Origin: Flavobacterium omnivorum
GTDB taxonomy: Bacteria > Bacteroidota > Bacteroidia > Flavobacteriales > Flavobacteriaceae
DNA length: 64,000 nucleotides
NCBI RefSeq assembly: GCF_900099915.1
Contig: NZ_FNDB01000005.1
Span: 210,990-274,989 of the forward strand
Direction of reading: 5' to 3'
In this document: one piece after another, positions 26,559-36,450 of the stretch
Layout: every line of letters starts with the position of its first letter
Position numbering within the stretch: the stretch's first letter is position 1
Made by a program: the position numbers and the translations under genes
The notes under the pieces: model-generated
What the model saw: only the letters and a program-made list of their open reading frames with translations
What the model was told of the DNA's origin: nothing
Database searches by the model: none

Positions 26559-27782
26559 ATGACAAAAATTAAAGTAGCCAATCCAATTGTAGAATTGGAT
26601 GGAGATGAAATGACACGAATTATTTGGTCTTTTATTAAAGAAAAATTAATTCTTCCTTATTTAGACTTAGATATTAAATATTATGATTTAGGAATGGAGA
26701 GCAGAGACGCTACCAATGATCAAATCACAATTGATTCTGCTGAAGCAATAAAAAAATACAATGTTGGTATAAAATGTGCCACCATTACCCCAGATGAAGA
26801 CCGCGTTAAAGAATTTGGTTTAAAAAAAATGTGGAAATCTCCAAACGGAACCATCCGTAATATTGTAGGTGGTACTGTTTTCCGTGAACCAATTATCATG
26901 AAAAATGTTCCTCGTCTAGTACCTGGCTGGACACAACCTATTGTTATTGGCCGTCATGCTTTTGGAGATCAATACAAAGCTACTGATACTGTTATTAAAG
27001 GAAAAGGGAAACTAACCATGACTTTTGTTCCTGAAGAAGGAGAAACTCAAACTTGGGAAGTATACGATTATAAAGGAGACGGAGTTGCAATGGCTATGTA
27101 CAATACTGATGAAAGTATTTACGGTTTTGCACATTCTTCATTTCAAATGGCATTGACAAAAAAATGGCCTTTGTATCTTTCTACAAAAAATACAATTTTG
27201 AAAGCCTATGATGGCCGTTTCAAAGATATTTTTGAAGAAGTGTACCAATCGAGCTACAAACCACAATTTGTTGAAGCAGGTATTACTTACGAACACAGAT
27301 TGATTGATGACATGGTTGCGTCTGCAATGAAATGGAGCGGTGGATTTGTTTGGGCTTGTAAAAACTACGATGGTGATGTACAATCCGATACTGTTGCTCA
27401 AGGTTTTGGTTCTTTAGGTCTAATGACTTCTGTTTTAGTAACTCCTGATGGAAAAACATTAGAAGCAGAAGCAGCTCATGGAACAGTAACACGTCACTTT
27501 AGACAGCACCAGCAAGGGAAAGCAACTTCAACGAACCCAATTGCGTCTATTTTTGCCTGGACAAGAGGATTGGAACACAGAGGTAAATTAGACGAAAACC
27601 AAGCCTTAATCGATTTTTGCCATGCACTAGAACAAGTTTGTATCGATACTGTTGAAAGTGGAAAAATGACAAAAGATTTAGCCATGTTAGTAAAACCAGA
27701 AGGTTTGATTGCAGCAGACTATTTGACTACGGAGGCTTTTTTGGCAGCTATCCAAGAAAATTTAGATGCTAAACTAGCCTAA
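26559..27782 (+). CDS. NADP-dependent isocitrate dehydrogenase (type II, eukaryote-like)
   Basis: TCA-cycle enzyme converting isocitrate to 2-oxoglutarate and NADPH. The 407-residue protein belongs to the homodimeric class shared with eukaryotic IDH1/2: [80 protein letters not shown], and [12 protein letters not shown]. It supplies 2-oxoglutarate for the glutamate synthase also encoded in this window. Terminator directly after the gene. Confidence 0.97.
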   Translation: MTKIKVANPIVELDGDEMTRIIWSFIKEKLILPYLDLDIKYYDLGMESRDATNDQITIDSAEAIKKYNVGIKCATITPDEDRVKEFGLKKMWKSPNGTIRNIVGGTVFREPIIMKNVPRLVPGWTQPIVIGRHAFGDQYKATDTVIKGKGKLTMTFVPEEGETQTWEVYDYKGDGVAMAMYNTDESIYGFAHSSFQMALTKKWPLYLSTKNTILKAYDGRFKDIFEEVYQSSYKPQFVEAGITYEHRLIDDMVASAMKWSGGFVWACKNYDGDVQSDTVAQGFGSLGLMTSVLVTPDGKTLEAEAAHGTVTRHFRQHQQGKATSTNPIASIFAWTRGLEHRGKLDENQALIDFCHALEQVCIDTVESGKMTKDLAMLVKPEGLIAADYLTTEAFLAAIQENLDAKLA

Positions 27783-27804
27783 TTATTTTCTGCTATATAT
27801 ATTT

Positions 27805-27837
27805 AAAAGACAACCCGAAACGGTTGTCTTTTTTTTT
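27805..27837 (+). terminator. Intrinsic terminator after icd
   Basis: AAAAGACAACC / GGTTGTCTTTT with a CGAAAC loop and a T9-10 run. Confidence 0.9.
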
Positions 27838-27926
27838 ACCTTAGCAATACCTTAACAGTTGTTATATGACAAATGCTATTCTATTTAATGTACTTTGCGT
27901 TTTTTCATTTCGATAAAATTTAAACA

Positions 27927-30308
27927 ATGACTCCAAAGAAAATTATTACCTTTTTAGTTGTAGTACTGCACGCGCTATCAGGTTTCGCTCAAGAAAAATT
28001 TACGCTAAGCGGAACTATTATTGACGCCAACAGCAATGAAACTTTAATAGGTGTCAACGTTATGATTCCAACGCTAAAAACTGGCGTAACAACAAACGAA
28101 TACGGATTTTTCTCCATTACGATACCAAAGGGAAATTATACCGTTCAAATAAGTTATTTGGGCTATCAAACTATTGAAGAATCAATCGCCCTAAACCAAA
28201 ATATAAAAAATAACTTCAATTTATTTAGTAATGAAACAGCTTTACAAGAAGTAATCATTACAGACAATAAAACAAAAATTGACATCAAGAAACCTGAAAT
28301 GAGTGTTAATAAACTTTCTATTTCAGCTATCAAAAAAATGCCTGTCGTTTTGGGAGAAGTCGATGTTTTAAAATCAATTTTATTACTTCCTGGAGTTACT
28401 AATGCAGGCGAAGGTGCCTCTGGTTTCAATGTTCGTGGTGGTGGAGCCGACCAAAATTTGATTTTATTAGACGAAGCAACTATCTTTAATTCATCGCATG
28501 TTTTTGGATTTTTCTCTGTTTTTAATCCGGATGCTATCAAAGATTTAAAGTTGTACAAAGGTGGAATTCCAGCACGTTATGGCGGACGAGCTTCTTCTGT
28601 TTTAGATATTTATCAAAAAGACGGTAATAGTAAAGAATTCCATGTTAATGGAGGAATCGGATTAATTTCCAGCCGTATTTTGGCCGAAGGGCCGTTGGTA
28701 AAAGACAAAGGCTCGTTCCTTATTGGCGGTAGAAGTTCCTACGCACATTTATTCCTGAAGCTTTCCGAGGAACAAAAAGACAACTCGGCTTATTTTTATG
28801 ATTTAAACACCAAATTGAGTTATAAATTAGACCCAAATAATAGTTTGTTTTTATCCGGTTATTTTGGGAGGGATGTTTTTAGTTTAAAAGATAGTTTTAC
28901 TAACATTTATGGCAATACAACGGTCAATCTGAGATGGAATCACTTGTTTTCTGAAAAATTATTTTCGAATTTATCGCTTATTTACAGCGATTATTATTAC
29001 GGTTTAGATTTGGATTTTATTGGTTTCAAATGGGATTCGGGCATCAAAAATTATAATGTCAAATACGATTTCAAGAATTATATTTCAGATAAATTTAAAT
29101 TGAATTACGGGCTAAACGGAATTTATTACGAGTTCAATCCGGGAACCATTAAACCATCTGATGAGAACTCTGGAATAAATTTTGACCAATTGGATAAAAA
29201 ATATGCTTTTGAACCTGCAGTTTACATCAATGCGGACCACGAAATCTCCGATAGAATAGCATTATCTTACGGATTACGTTACAGTATGTTTTACCGTTTA
29301 GGACAATCTACTGTGAATATTTATGAAAATGATAATCCAGTGCTCTTTAATTCGGAATTACAGATTTATGAAAAAGCTACTCCAATTGGCACTAAATTTT
29401 ACGATCGTAACAAAGTGATGAAGAGCTATAATTATCTGGAACCGCGATTTTCATTGGCGTATCAAATCAACGACGACCAATCGATCAAAGCAAGTTACAA
29501 CAGAATGGTGCAATATCTGCAATTGATTTCAAACACCTCATCGCCTACTCCGCTTGATGTCTGGACGCCAAGTGATCGTTTTATCAAACCACAAATTGCG
29601 GATCAAGTCGCTTTGGGTTACTTCAAAAACTTCAATGACGACATGTATTCCCTTGAAGTAGAAACTTATTACAAAGAAGTTCAAAACCGATTGGATTACA
29701 TTGATGGTGCTAATTTGATTGCAAATAAAGCCATCGAGCAAATAATCCTAAACGGTCAATTAAGATCGTATGGTTTAGAAATCATGTTCCGAAAAAACGA
29801 AGGAAAATTTAATGGATGGATTTCATATACATTATCCAAATCAGAGCAACAAACCCCAGGAAGAACCCCAATAGAAACCGGAATCAACAACGGGCAATGG
29901 TACAATTCAGTGTATGACAAACTGCATAATGTTGCGGTAACCACATCATATAATTTGAACGAAAAATGGTCTTTTGGAGCTAATTTTGCTTTGCAAACGG
30001 GACAACCAGTAACGTATCCTGTTGGACAATATGAATACCTAGGAATCAATGTACCTAGTTACGGACTAAGAAATGAAAATCGGCTTCCAGCATACCACCA
30101 TCTTGACATTGCTGCCACTTTAACCCCTAGCAAAAATAAAAATAGAGAATGGAAAGGCGAATGGGTTTTTAGCATTTACAATTTGTACAATCGAAAAAAT
30201 GCAGCTTCCATCAATTTCAGACAAAACGCTGATACTGGTAGCAATGAAGCCATAAAAACTTCTATTTTTGGTATAGTTCCAGCAGTGAGTTATAACTTTA
30301 AATTCTAA
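27927..30308 (+). CDS. TonB-dependent outer-membrane receptor
   Basis: A 793-residue receptor of the outer membrane that imports a ligand at the expense of proton motive force via TonB. Order: signal peptide (to SGFAQ), CarboxypepD_reg-like domain (residues about 24-110, with SGTIIDANSNETLIGVNV), plug domain (GVTNAGEGASGFNVRGGGADQ; GIPARYGGRASSVLDI), then a 22-strand-type barrel ending with aromatic VSYNFKF. It has no STN domain, so it does not signal to a sigma factor. The next gene (41 bases on) encodes a DUF4249 lipoprotein, a frequent partner. Ligand unknown. Confidence 0.93.
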   Translation: MTPKKIITFLVVVLHALSGFAQEKFTLSGTIIDANSNETLIGVNVMIPTLKTGVTTNEYGFFSITIPKGNYTVQISYLGYQTIEESIALNQNIKNNFNLFSNETALQEVIITDNKTKIDIKKPEMSVNKLSISAIKKMPVVLGEVDVLKSILLLPGVTNAGEGASGFNVRGGGADQNLILLDEATIFNSSHVFGFFSVFNPDAIKDLKLYKGGIPARYGGRASSVLDIYQKDGNSKEFHVNGGIGLISSRILAEGPLVKDKGSFLIGGRSSYAHLFLKLSEEQKDNSAYFYDLNTKLSYKLDPNNSLFLSGYFGRDVFSLKDSFTNIYGNTTVNLRWNHLFSEKLFSNLSLIYSDYYYGLDLDFIGFKWDSGIKNYNVKYDFKNYISDKFKLNYGLNGIYYEFNPGTIKPSDENSGINFDQLDKKYAFEPAVYINADHEISDRIALSYGLRYSMFYRLGQSTVNIYENDNPVLFNSELQIYEKATPIGTKFYDRNKVMKSYNYLEPRFSLAYQINDDQSIKASYNRMVQYLQLISNTSSPTPLDVWTPSDRFIKPQIADQVALGYFKNFNDDMYSLEVETYYKEVQNRLDYIDGANLIANKAIEQIILNGQLRSYGLEIMFRKNEGKFNGWISYTLSKSEQQTPGRTPIETGINNGQWYNSVYDKLHNVAVTTSYNLNEKWSFGANFALQTGQPVTYPVGQYEYLGINVPSYGLRNENRLPAYHHLDIAATLTPSKNKNREWKGEWVFSIYNLYNRKNAASINFRQNADTGSNEAIKTSIFGIVPAVSYNFKF

Positions 30309-30349
30309 GGATAGCCTTTCAAAACAGAACAAAATAAAAACATGAAATC

Positions 30350-31171
30350 ATGAAAAAAATAACACCATATCTAATACTTTTAATAGCGGTTTTTTCAACC
30401 AGTTGCGAAGAGGTAATCGAAGTAGATTTAGACAATGCGCCACCAAAACTGGTTATTGAAGCAGCCATTAATTGGAAAAAAGGAACTTCCGGAAATCAAC
30501 AACGAATAAAATTGACTACTACCACCGGATTTTACAACACTGAAATTCCAAAAGTTTCTGGAGCAACAGTTTCCATAAAAAATAGCACTAATGTAGTTTT
30601 TTCTTTTTCGGAAATTGCGAATACAGGTGAATATACGTGCGCTACTTTTATTCCGGTTATAAACGAAACCTACACGCTGACGGTTATCAGCAATGGCAAT
30701 AGGTACACTGCAACCGAAACCTTGAAACCTGTTACAGCCATTACTAAAATTGTTCAAAACAATCAAGGTGGTTTTACAGGCAACCAAAAAGAAATTAAAA
30801 CATTTTATCAAGATCCAGCTGGTGAAGCTAATTATTATCTTTACAAATATGTATATTCCAATCAGGTAAAATCAAATTTTTATGTGGATCAGGATGAGTT
30901 TTTCAACGGAAACGAATTTTTTAGTATTTCGCAAAATGATGAATTAAAAAAAGACGATAAAATTGAGGTAACGCACTTCGGAATTTCTAAAGCATACTAT
31001 AATTACATGAGTGTCTTAGTGAGTATTGCTGGAAATAATGGCGGAGGACCCTTTCAATCACCACCTGCAACCGTAAGAGGAAATGTCATCAATACAACTG
31101 ACACCGCCAATTATCCTTTGGGCTATTTCTCTCTTAGTGAGGTGGATGTTAGAAATTATACAATTGAATAA
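30350..31171 (+). CDS. DUF4249 lipoprotein
   Basis: A 273-residue predicted lipoprotein (lipobox VFSTSC, Cys about 19). It has the typical DUF4249 start, CEEVIEVDLDNAPPKLVIEAAI, then Ig-like strands (GATVSIKNSTNVVFSFSEI, NETYTLTVISNGNRYTATETL) and a C-terminal section ending NYPLGYFSLSEVDVRNYTIE. DUF4249 genes usually follow a TonB receptor gene, as here, suggesting a surface ligand-binding partner. Role otherwise unknown. Confidence 0.88.
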   Translation: MKKITPYLILLIAVFSTSCEEVIEVDLDNAPPKLVIEAAINWKKGTSGNQQRIKLTTTTGFYNTEIPKVSGATVSIKNSTNVVFSFSEIANTGEYTCATFIPVINETYTLTVISNGNRYTATETLKPVTAITKIVQNNQGGFTGNQKEIKTFYQDPAGEANYYLYKYVYSNQVKSNFYVDQDEFFNGNEFFSISQNDELKKDDKIEVTHFGISKAYYNYMSVLVSIAGNNGGGPFQSPPATVRGNVINTTDTANYPLGYFSLSEVDVRNYTIE

Positions 31172-31174
31172 TTA

Positions 31175-31321
31175 GGAGCTAATCCAGCTGTTCATTACAA
31201 CCAAAAACAGGTTCTAAACAGTTTTCCAGTCTGTATAAGGAGCTTCCATTGGTCGCTCTTCTACAGCCAGAAAACTAAAGTTTACAACCTGTTTTGGTTT
31301 TCATTGCCATCTGGGCTAGAG
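31175..31321 (-). ncRNA. Flavo-1-like structured RNA motif, copy 2, with expanded hairpin
   Basis: Read on the minus strand it starts CTCTAGCCCAGATGGCAATG and ends TGAACAGCTGGATTAGCTCC, the same ends as copy 1 at 24871. The centre is replaced by a long hairpin: arms 31199-31235 and 31262-31299 are nearly complementary over about 37 bases (ACCAAAAACAGGTT / AACCTGTTTTGGT and onward), with an inner GAGC/GCTC stem. It begins 4 bases after the DUF4249 stop codon, antisense to that gene. Identification as Flavo-1 is from memory. Confidence 0.55.
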
Positions 31322-31437
31322 TATAGTTGATTTTTCAAGTTTGCATATTTTAACTAACTTTACAGTCTACGATCCAATCTATTATCGATTGCCAAAATCT
31401 AAAATCTTAAATCACATTTCTTAAATCTACAATCCTC

Positions 31438-32100
31438 ATGTCTTCACACCATATCGTTCGGGACGACCAAGAACCAGCTTTAATCATTGCCAACGGCGCT
31501 TCCTGTAATCCAGAATTATTAGGTCAATTACTGGAATGGTCACCGCTTGTGGTGGTATTGGATTCGGCTATGGTTCGCGTAATGGAATTAGACATCAAAG
31601 TCGATGTGCTTTTAGGCGATTTCGACCGAGGATTTGATCCTGAAATTTATAAAACGACTCAATATCCAATTGAAATTATACATACGCCAGATCAAAATAA
31701 AACCGATTTAGAAAAGGCTTTTGACTATTTAATCGAACGAAAAATTCCAGCTGTAAACGTAGTTTGGGCCACTGGACGAAGAGCTGATCATACGATTACG
31801 AATCTGACCAATATTACCAGATACAGAAATCTATTGAAAATTGTCATTCTCGACGATCATTCAAAAGTCTTTTTATTGCCCAAGAAATTCGAAAAATGGT
31901 ATACAGCGAATACGCCAATTTCATTAATTCCTATCGGTCACGTTACAGGAATACATTCGGATAATTTATTTTATCCTTTGAAAGATGACAGTTTGACCAT
32001 TGGTTACAGAACCGGAAGCAGCAATCATGTTATCAAAGATGGCATCGTAACAATAGAACATAATGAAGGTGATTTATTAATGATGGAATGCATGGACTAA
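31438..32100 (+). CDS. Thiamine pyrophosphokinase
   Basis: Transfers pyrophosphate from ATP to thiamine, making the cofactor TPP. The 220-residue protein has the family motifs ALIIANGASCNPELL, VVLDSAMVRVMELDIKVDVLLGDFDRG, the acidic TPDQNKTDLEKAF segment and ATGRRADHTITNL, then the C-terminal thiamine-binding domain with IGYRTGSSNHVIKDG. The asparagine-rich TDLEKA motif binds metal-ATP. Single gene, convergent with the hydrolase downstream (gap of 5 bases). Confidence 0.93.
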   Translation: MSSHHIVRDDQEPALIIANGASCNPELLGQLLEWSPLVVVLDSAMVRVMELDIKVDVLLGDFDRGFDPEIYKTTQYPIEIIHTPDQNKTDLEKAFDYLIERKIPAVNVVWATGRRADHTITNLTNITRYRNLLKIVILDDHSKVFLLPKKFEKWYTANTPISLIPIGHVTGIHSDNLFYPLKDDSLTIGYRTGSSNHVIKDGIVTIEHNEGDLLMMECMD

Positions 32101-32105
32101 AACAT

Positions 32106-32972
32106 TTATTGTATATCCAACAATGCATTTCTCACAATCTCATAATGACTCCACGGAATAAAATGATTCGCTTTCTCTATCGTTACCGTATCGATTGATT
32201 TAGCATTGGTAAACTTTTTTTGCATAAAGGCAACATTACTATATGGTACCAAAGCATCTTTTGTTCCATGAATAATGGTGACGTCACAAGTGATTTTTTT
32301 CAGCTCTGGTTCTAAATAGACTAAATCCTTTTTCAACCACCACAACTCATCATTGGACGGGCGTAATGCTCCAGGAATTAGATAACGCAAAGGCGATGCT
32401 TTGATAACCGTTCTCCATTTTTCTGGGTTCTCCGCTTTCGGATCTAATGACCCAGCCAATATCACCAATCGTTTGTACCAAGACGGATTATCCACGGCTA
32501 ACTGAGCCACAACTGGTCCGCCAACGGAATGCCCTACTAAAATTAGCGGCTTTTTATTCTCGATTTTTTTGATGAATTCAGATATTCTTTGAGATTGTAC
32601 CTTTAAATTTTGAGCTTCACCAAAATCACTGTATCCAAAACCCGGACGGTCAATAGCAATCATTCGGTATTTTTTGAGCAGTAAAGTATCCTGAAGATAT
32701 TCTTTGAAAGCATTCCAACTTCCAGGCGATCCATGAATAAAAAACAAGGTCGGGTTTTGCGCGCTTCCCGTCGCAACATAATGGATTTTATAACCTTCAA
32801 AAGCAACTGTTTTATCCTGGAATTCTATTTTAGAGGTTGCGAAAAATTTTGTTGTTTCCTTATCTGAATATCGCATCGACATATAGGATTGACATATTAC
32901 GATATACAAAAACATCAAACTGTAAACAATATATCTCTTTTTGAAATGAAATGAAGCGGTCATAAAAGTCAT
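32106..32972 (-). CDS. Membrane-anchored alpha/beta hydrolase
   Basis: A 288-residue hydrolase with an N-terminal hydrophobic anchor or signal (YIVYSLMFLYIVICQSYMS). The hydrolase core has HGSPGSWN (oxyanion), DRPGFGYS, the elbow GHSVGGP with the serine, and ANHFIPW with the histidine. The anchor suggests action outside the cytoplasm. Substrate unknown. Two or three possible start Met codons lie close together (MTFMTASFHF). Confidence 0.88.
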   Translation of the reverse strand: MTFMTASFHFKKRYIVYSLMFLYIVICQSYMSMRYSDKETTKFFATSKIEFQDKTVAFEGYKIHYVATGSAQNPTLFFIHGSPGSWNAFKEYLQDTLLLKKYRMIAIDRPGFGYSDFGEAQNLKVQSQRISEFIKKIENKKPLILVGHSVGGPVVAQLAVDNPSWYKRLVILAGSLDPKAENPEKWRTVIKASPLRYLIPGALRPSNDELWWLKKDLVYLEPELKKITCDVTIIHGTKDALVPYSNVAFMQKKFTNAKSIDTVTIEKANHFIPWSHYEIVRNALLDIQ

Positions 32973-33101
32973 TCTAGCTGTATTTTTTATAAAAGTAACC
33001 GTTATTAGTTTTCAAAAAATACGTAAGGTTCTGATTTTATGATTTATTTTTCATCTGTTTAATGGGTCAAAGTCTTTATGCTTTTACAAAATAGTTATGC
33101 C

Positions 33102-33109
33102 TATCTTTG
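33102..33109 (+). promoter_or_regulatory. -7 box of rlmF promoter
   Basis: TATCTTTG, 16 bases before the rlmF start codon, so the transcript would have a very short leader. Confidence 0.5.
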
Positions 33110-33125
33110 CACCGAAATATAGAAA

Positions 33126-34085
33126 ATGAAAGCAAAAACGATTACCGAAAAAACTAATTTACATCCGAGAAATCTGGATAGATTTGGATATAATTTTGAG
33201 CAATTAATAGAAAAATCTCCTGAATTGCAGCATTTTGTTTCTATAAATGAGCATAATATTGAGACTATTGATTTTAGTAATCCTGATGCAGTAAAATCGC
33301 TTAACAAAGCATTATTGTTATCTCATTACGACATTCAAAACTGGGATATTCCTAAAAATTATCTTTGTCCACCGATTCCAGGAAGAGCGGATTACATTCA
33401 TTATATAGCAGATTTATTAGCTTCCAGCAACAACGGAATCATTCCTGAAGGAGAAACCGTTCAAGGTTTAGACATTGGTGTAGGTGCCAATTGCATTTAT
33501 CCTATAATTGGTAATTCAGCATACGGATGGAGTTTTGTAGGAACCGATATCGATTTAAAAGCAATTGAAAATTGCAGCGCCATCATTGAAGAAAATCCAA
33601 AACTGATTGATGCCATTAGTTTACAACAGCAAACGGAATCTCGTTTTATTTTTAAAAATATAATCACTCCCGAAGACCGATTTACGTTTACCATTTGCAA
33701 TCCTCCTTTTCATGCCTCACAGGAGGAAGCTACGAAAAGTACGGTAAGAAAAATCAATAATTTAGAATCTCGAAGCGCCACAAGCAAAGTAACTAAACCT
33801 GTTTTAAATTTTGGTGGTCACAATGCAGAACTATGGTGTGAAGGCGGAGAATTAGGTTTTGTTACCCAAATGATTTACGAAAGTGCTAAATATCCAATGC
33901 AGTGTTTATGGTTTACTACTTTGGTATCCAAAAAAGAAAATCTTTCCAGTCTTTACAAAACACTAAACAAAGTAAGTGCAGTCGAAATTAAAACAATTGA
34001 TATGGCTCAAGGACAAAAAACAAGCCGAATAATAGCTTGGACTTTCCTGAGTGAAGCACAACAAAAAGCCTGGAAATTCGAATAA
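33126..34085 (+). CDS. rlmF: 23S rRNA (adenine-1618-N6)-methyltransferase
   Basis: SAM-dependent methyltransferase modifying A1618 of 23S rRNA. The 319-residue protein has the family N-terminus LHPRNLDRFGYNFEQL, the SAM site LDIGVGANCIYPIIG and the catalytic N6-adenine motif NPPFHAS. The C-terminal AQGQKTSRIIAWTF segment is also typical. Confidence 0.96.
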   Translation: MKAKTITEKTNLHPRNLDRFGYNFEQLIEKSPELQHFVSINEHNIETIDFSNPDAVKSLNKALLLSHYDIQNWDIPKNYLCPPIPGRADYIHYIADLLASSNNGIIPEGETVQGLDIGVGANCIYPIIGNSAYGWSFVGTDIDLKAIENCSAIIEENPKLIDAISLQQQTESRFIFKNIITPEDRFTFTICNPPFHASQEEATKSTVRKINNLESRSATSKVTKPVLNFGGHNAELWCEGGELGFVTQMIYESAKYPMQCLWFTTLVSKKENLSSLYKTLNKVSAVEIKTIDMAQGQKTSRIIAWTFLSEAQQKAWKFE

Positions 34086-34477
34086 AAACTCCTATTAAGT
34101 TTATACATTCAATCCCAACAATCATTCTTGATAGTCGGGAAAATTAATCTGTACCTATACTTTTTCTTATTATGCATTTAAAATAAAGTCCTTAAAAACT
34201 TCCATTATTAAATCCATAATTAAACTTCTCTAAATTTACTTTACCGAAAAAAAAGAACTGTTATTCATAAATAATTGAATTTCTTGCTACTTTCAAGAGT
34301 AAAAGATCATTTTAACATAATTTTACGTAGATTTGGTGAAGAAATCATTAATTAATTATAAAGAAATTTCTTTTACAACGCATCAAAAAGGCACCTGAAA
34401 ACTGAACTTTTTAAACTAAAAAAGCCAAATTAATTATTATTTTTTGTGTTTAAAGTCAATAATACAATTTAAACTAA
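34086..34477. other. Gene-free interval, nothing recognised
   Basis: AT-rich spacer between rlmF and the sigma factor gene. No clear terminator, open frame or tRNA was seen. It must contain the promoter of the sigma factor unit, which I could not locate. Confidence 0.4.
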
Positions 34478-35089
34478 ATGGTAAAAAAGCAACTGTCACA
34501 AACCGAAATACCTGATGATTCCACACTTTGGAACAGTCTAAAAGAAGGGAATGAAAATGCTTTTTCCATAATTTTCAAAAGACATTATTCTCATTTAGTA
34601 CGTTATGGAAATTCATTTCTTCCTTTTCCTGAAAAAGTGCAAGACTGCGTTCAAGATGTTTTTACTGACATTTGGATTTACAGAGACAAATTGAGTGATA
34701 AAGTGGTTGTAAAAGCCTATTTATTAGCCTGTGTTCGCAAGCGTATAACTAGATCACAAGAAAGGGATCGGATTTTTCGCCTAAGCAGCTCTATAGATAC
34801 GGTAGAATTTTTATTTGATTTTTCAATTGAACATGATCTTATCTCAGAGGAAACGACAGCTTCTAAAGTGTCACATCTCAATCATTTTATAAACGGCTTG
34901 CCTTCTCGACAAAAAGAAGCCTTATATCTTCGTTACACACAAGAACTTACCGTAGACCAAATTGCCGATACATTGGATATGAATTATCAATCGGCAAACA
35001 ATCTTTTGCACCGCGCTTTGTTGAGTTTACGCAAAAATTGGAAAGGAAACATCTGCTGCATTTTAATGCTTGTTTTGCTCGCATTATAA
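34478..35089 (+). CDS. ECF (FecI-type) RNA polymerase sigma factor
   Basis: A 203-residue sigma-70 family factor of the ECF group. Region 2 is visible as IIFKRHYSHLVRYGNSF and QDCVQDVFTDIWIYRD; region 4 as GLPSRQKEALYLRYTQEL and the helix-turn-helix IADTLDMNYQSANNLLHRALLSLRK. The C-terminus is unusually hydrophobic (CCILMLVLLAL), as often in Bacteroidota. It is followed by its anti-sigma and a TonB receptor with an STN domain, so it likely switches on receptor expression when the ligand is present. Confidence 0.95.
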   Translation: MVKKQLSQTEIPDDSTLWNSLKEGNENAFSIIFKRHYSHLVRYGNSFLPFPEKVQDCVQDVFTDIWIYRDKLSDKVVVKAYLLACVRKRITRSQERDRIFRLSSSIDTVEFLFDFSIEHDLISEETTASKVSHLNHFINGLPSRQKEALYLRYTQELTVDQIADTLDMNYQSANNLLHRALLSLRKNWKGNICCILMLVLLAL

Positions 35090-35178
35090 TCTTCGGAAAA
35101 ATAATTTAAAAAAATAAACTATTTAGTGAGTATCAATTAAAAAAATGGTCCTCTCTATAATTGTAACCCCTTTTTTTG

Positions 35179-36288
35179 ATGCAACACCGTACTAATTATA
35201 CCGAAATAGAACACTTTTTAGCCGATGAATCATTCCGATTATGGGTGTATTTCAATGATGATCAACACCAATGGGAAGAATGGACTTTGGAAAATTCCAA
35301 TCGTGCTAAATTAGTTGAAGAGGCTAGATTATGGTTGTTAGCAATGAAAGCGCCTAATGATAATTTAACTAAGGATGAAGTGCAAAATGCATTGGAAGCT
35401 ACTTGGAAAAAAATTGAAAGAGTAGAAGAAAATAAAAAGGGAAAACCAGTTCTTAAGCTTTTGAGAAAAAGATGGTTTAACGGAGTTGCGGCTGTTTTGA
35501 TTTTAAGCCTTTTAACCGGATGGCTATATAATCAAACCAACAGTGATAATGATTCCGCACTAACTTATAGCGAACTTATCAATGAAAATGAAGAAGGCTT
35601 AGTGGAGGAAACGAATAATTCAGACAAACCACAAAGCATAACATTATCTGACGGAAGTTCGGTTTTATTGCAACCCAACAGTAAATTAAGTTATCCTAAA
35701 ATATTTGTGGGTAATGAACGAAAAGTGTACCTGTCCGGTGAAGGCTTTTTCGAAATCAGCAAAGATCCTAAAAAGCCATTTTTTGTGTTTGCGAATGAAA
35801 TCGTTACAAAAGTAGTAGGAACCAGTTTCAAAATAAAAGCATACGCTAATCAACCAAATGTGGAAGTTGTGGTTCGGACTGGAAAAGTAAAAGTGAGATC
35901 GAATGAATTAATCTCAAATTCAAAAGACGAGCTGATTGTTTTATTACCCAATCAAGCCCTGCGATTCTTTCGAAAAAACTTAAGTTTTAAAAAGATTACT
36001 GATATTACACAAGATGAGTTATTAATTAATTCTAAGAGTAATATTGAGCAATTAGGATTTGAATTCACCGATATTCCTGTGGCACAAATTTTTAAAACAA
36101 TTGAACAGGCGTATTTAGTGAAAATTGATTTTCCTCAATCCAAATTAAAAGACTGTTATCTAACAACATCTTTAACAGATCAACCTTTACCTGAAAAGCT
36201 TAAAATTATTTGCAAAAGCCTTGGAAACAATACGAGTTATGAAATGAATGGTAACCAAATTAGTATTATATCCGATGGATGTAATTAA
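35179..36288 (+). CDS. FecR-type anti-sigma factor
   Basis: A 369-residue inner-membrane regulator. The start is the ATG at 35179 rather than the TTG three bases earlier. A short cytoplasmic part (about residues 1-95) would hold the sigma factor, one helix (NGVAAVLILSLLTGWLY, about 98-115) crosses the membrane, and the periplasmic part has a FecR domain (LSDGSSVLLQPNSKLSYP, VYLSGEGFFEISKDPKKPFFV) and a C-terminal DUF4974-like domain (FEFTDIPVAQIFKTIEQAYLVKI). It receives the signal from the receptor's STN domain. Confidence 0.93.
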   Translation: MQHRTNYTEIEHFLADESFRLWVYFNDDQHQWEEWTLENSNRAKLVEEARLWLLAMKAPNDNLTKDEVQNALEATWKKIERVEENKKGKPVLKLLRKRWFNGVAAVLILSLLTGWLYNQTNSDNDSALTYSELINENEEGLVEETNNSDKPQSITLSDGSSVLLQPNSKLSYPKIFVGNERKVYLSGEGFFEISKDPKKPFFVFANEIVTKVVGTSFKIKAYANQPNVEVVVRTGKVKVRSNELISNSKDELIVLLPNQALRFFRKNLSFKKITDITQDELLINSKSNIEQLGFEFTDIPVAQIFKTIEQAYLVKIDFPQSKLKDCYLTTSLTDQPLPEKLKIICKSLGNNTSYEMNGNQISIISDGCN

Positions 36289-36327
36289 TAGTAACTTGCC
36301 TATGAATAGAAATATATAATACAAAAA

Positions 36328-36357
36328 GCGCCGAAAATGCTGTAACATTCTCGACGC
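36328..36357 (+). terminator. Hairpin between anti-sigma and receptor genes
   Basis: GCGCCGAAAATG pairs imperfectly with CATTCTCGACGC. No T run follows, so it may be an attenuator or RNA-stabilising structure rather than a terminator, and could set the ratio of regulators to receptor. Confidence 0.4.
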
Positions 36358-36450
36358 CTTGACTAAAATCAATTCACTCTCTGTAAAGAGTAATTGCTGT
36401 GTTCTACCAATAACCTAACTAACGAATATTAATAAAAACAGACCAAAATT

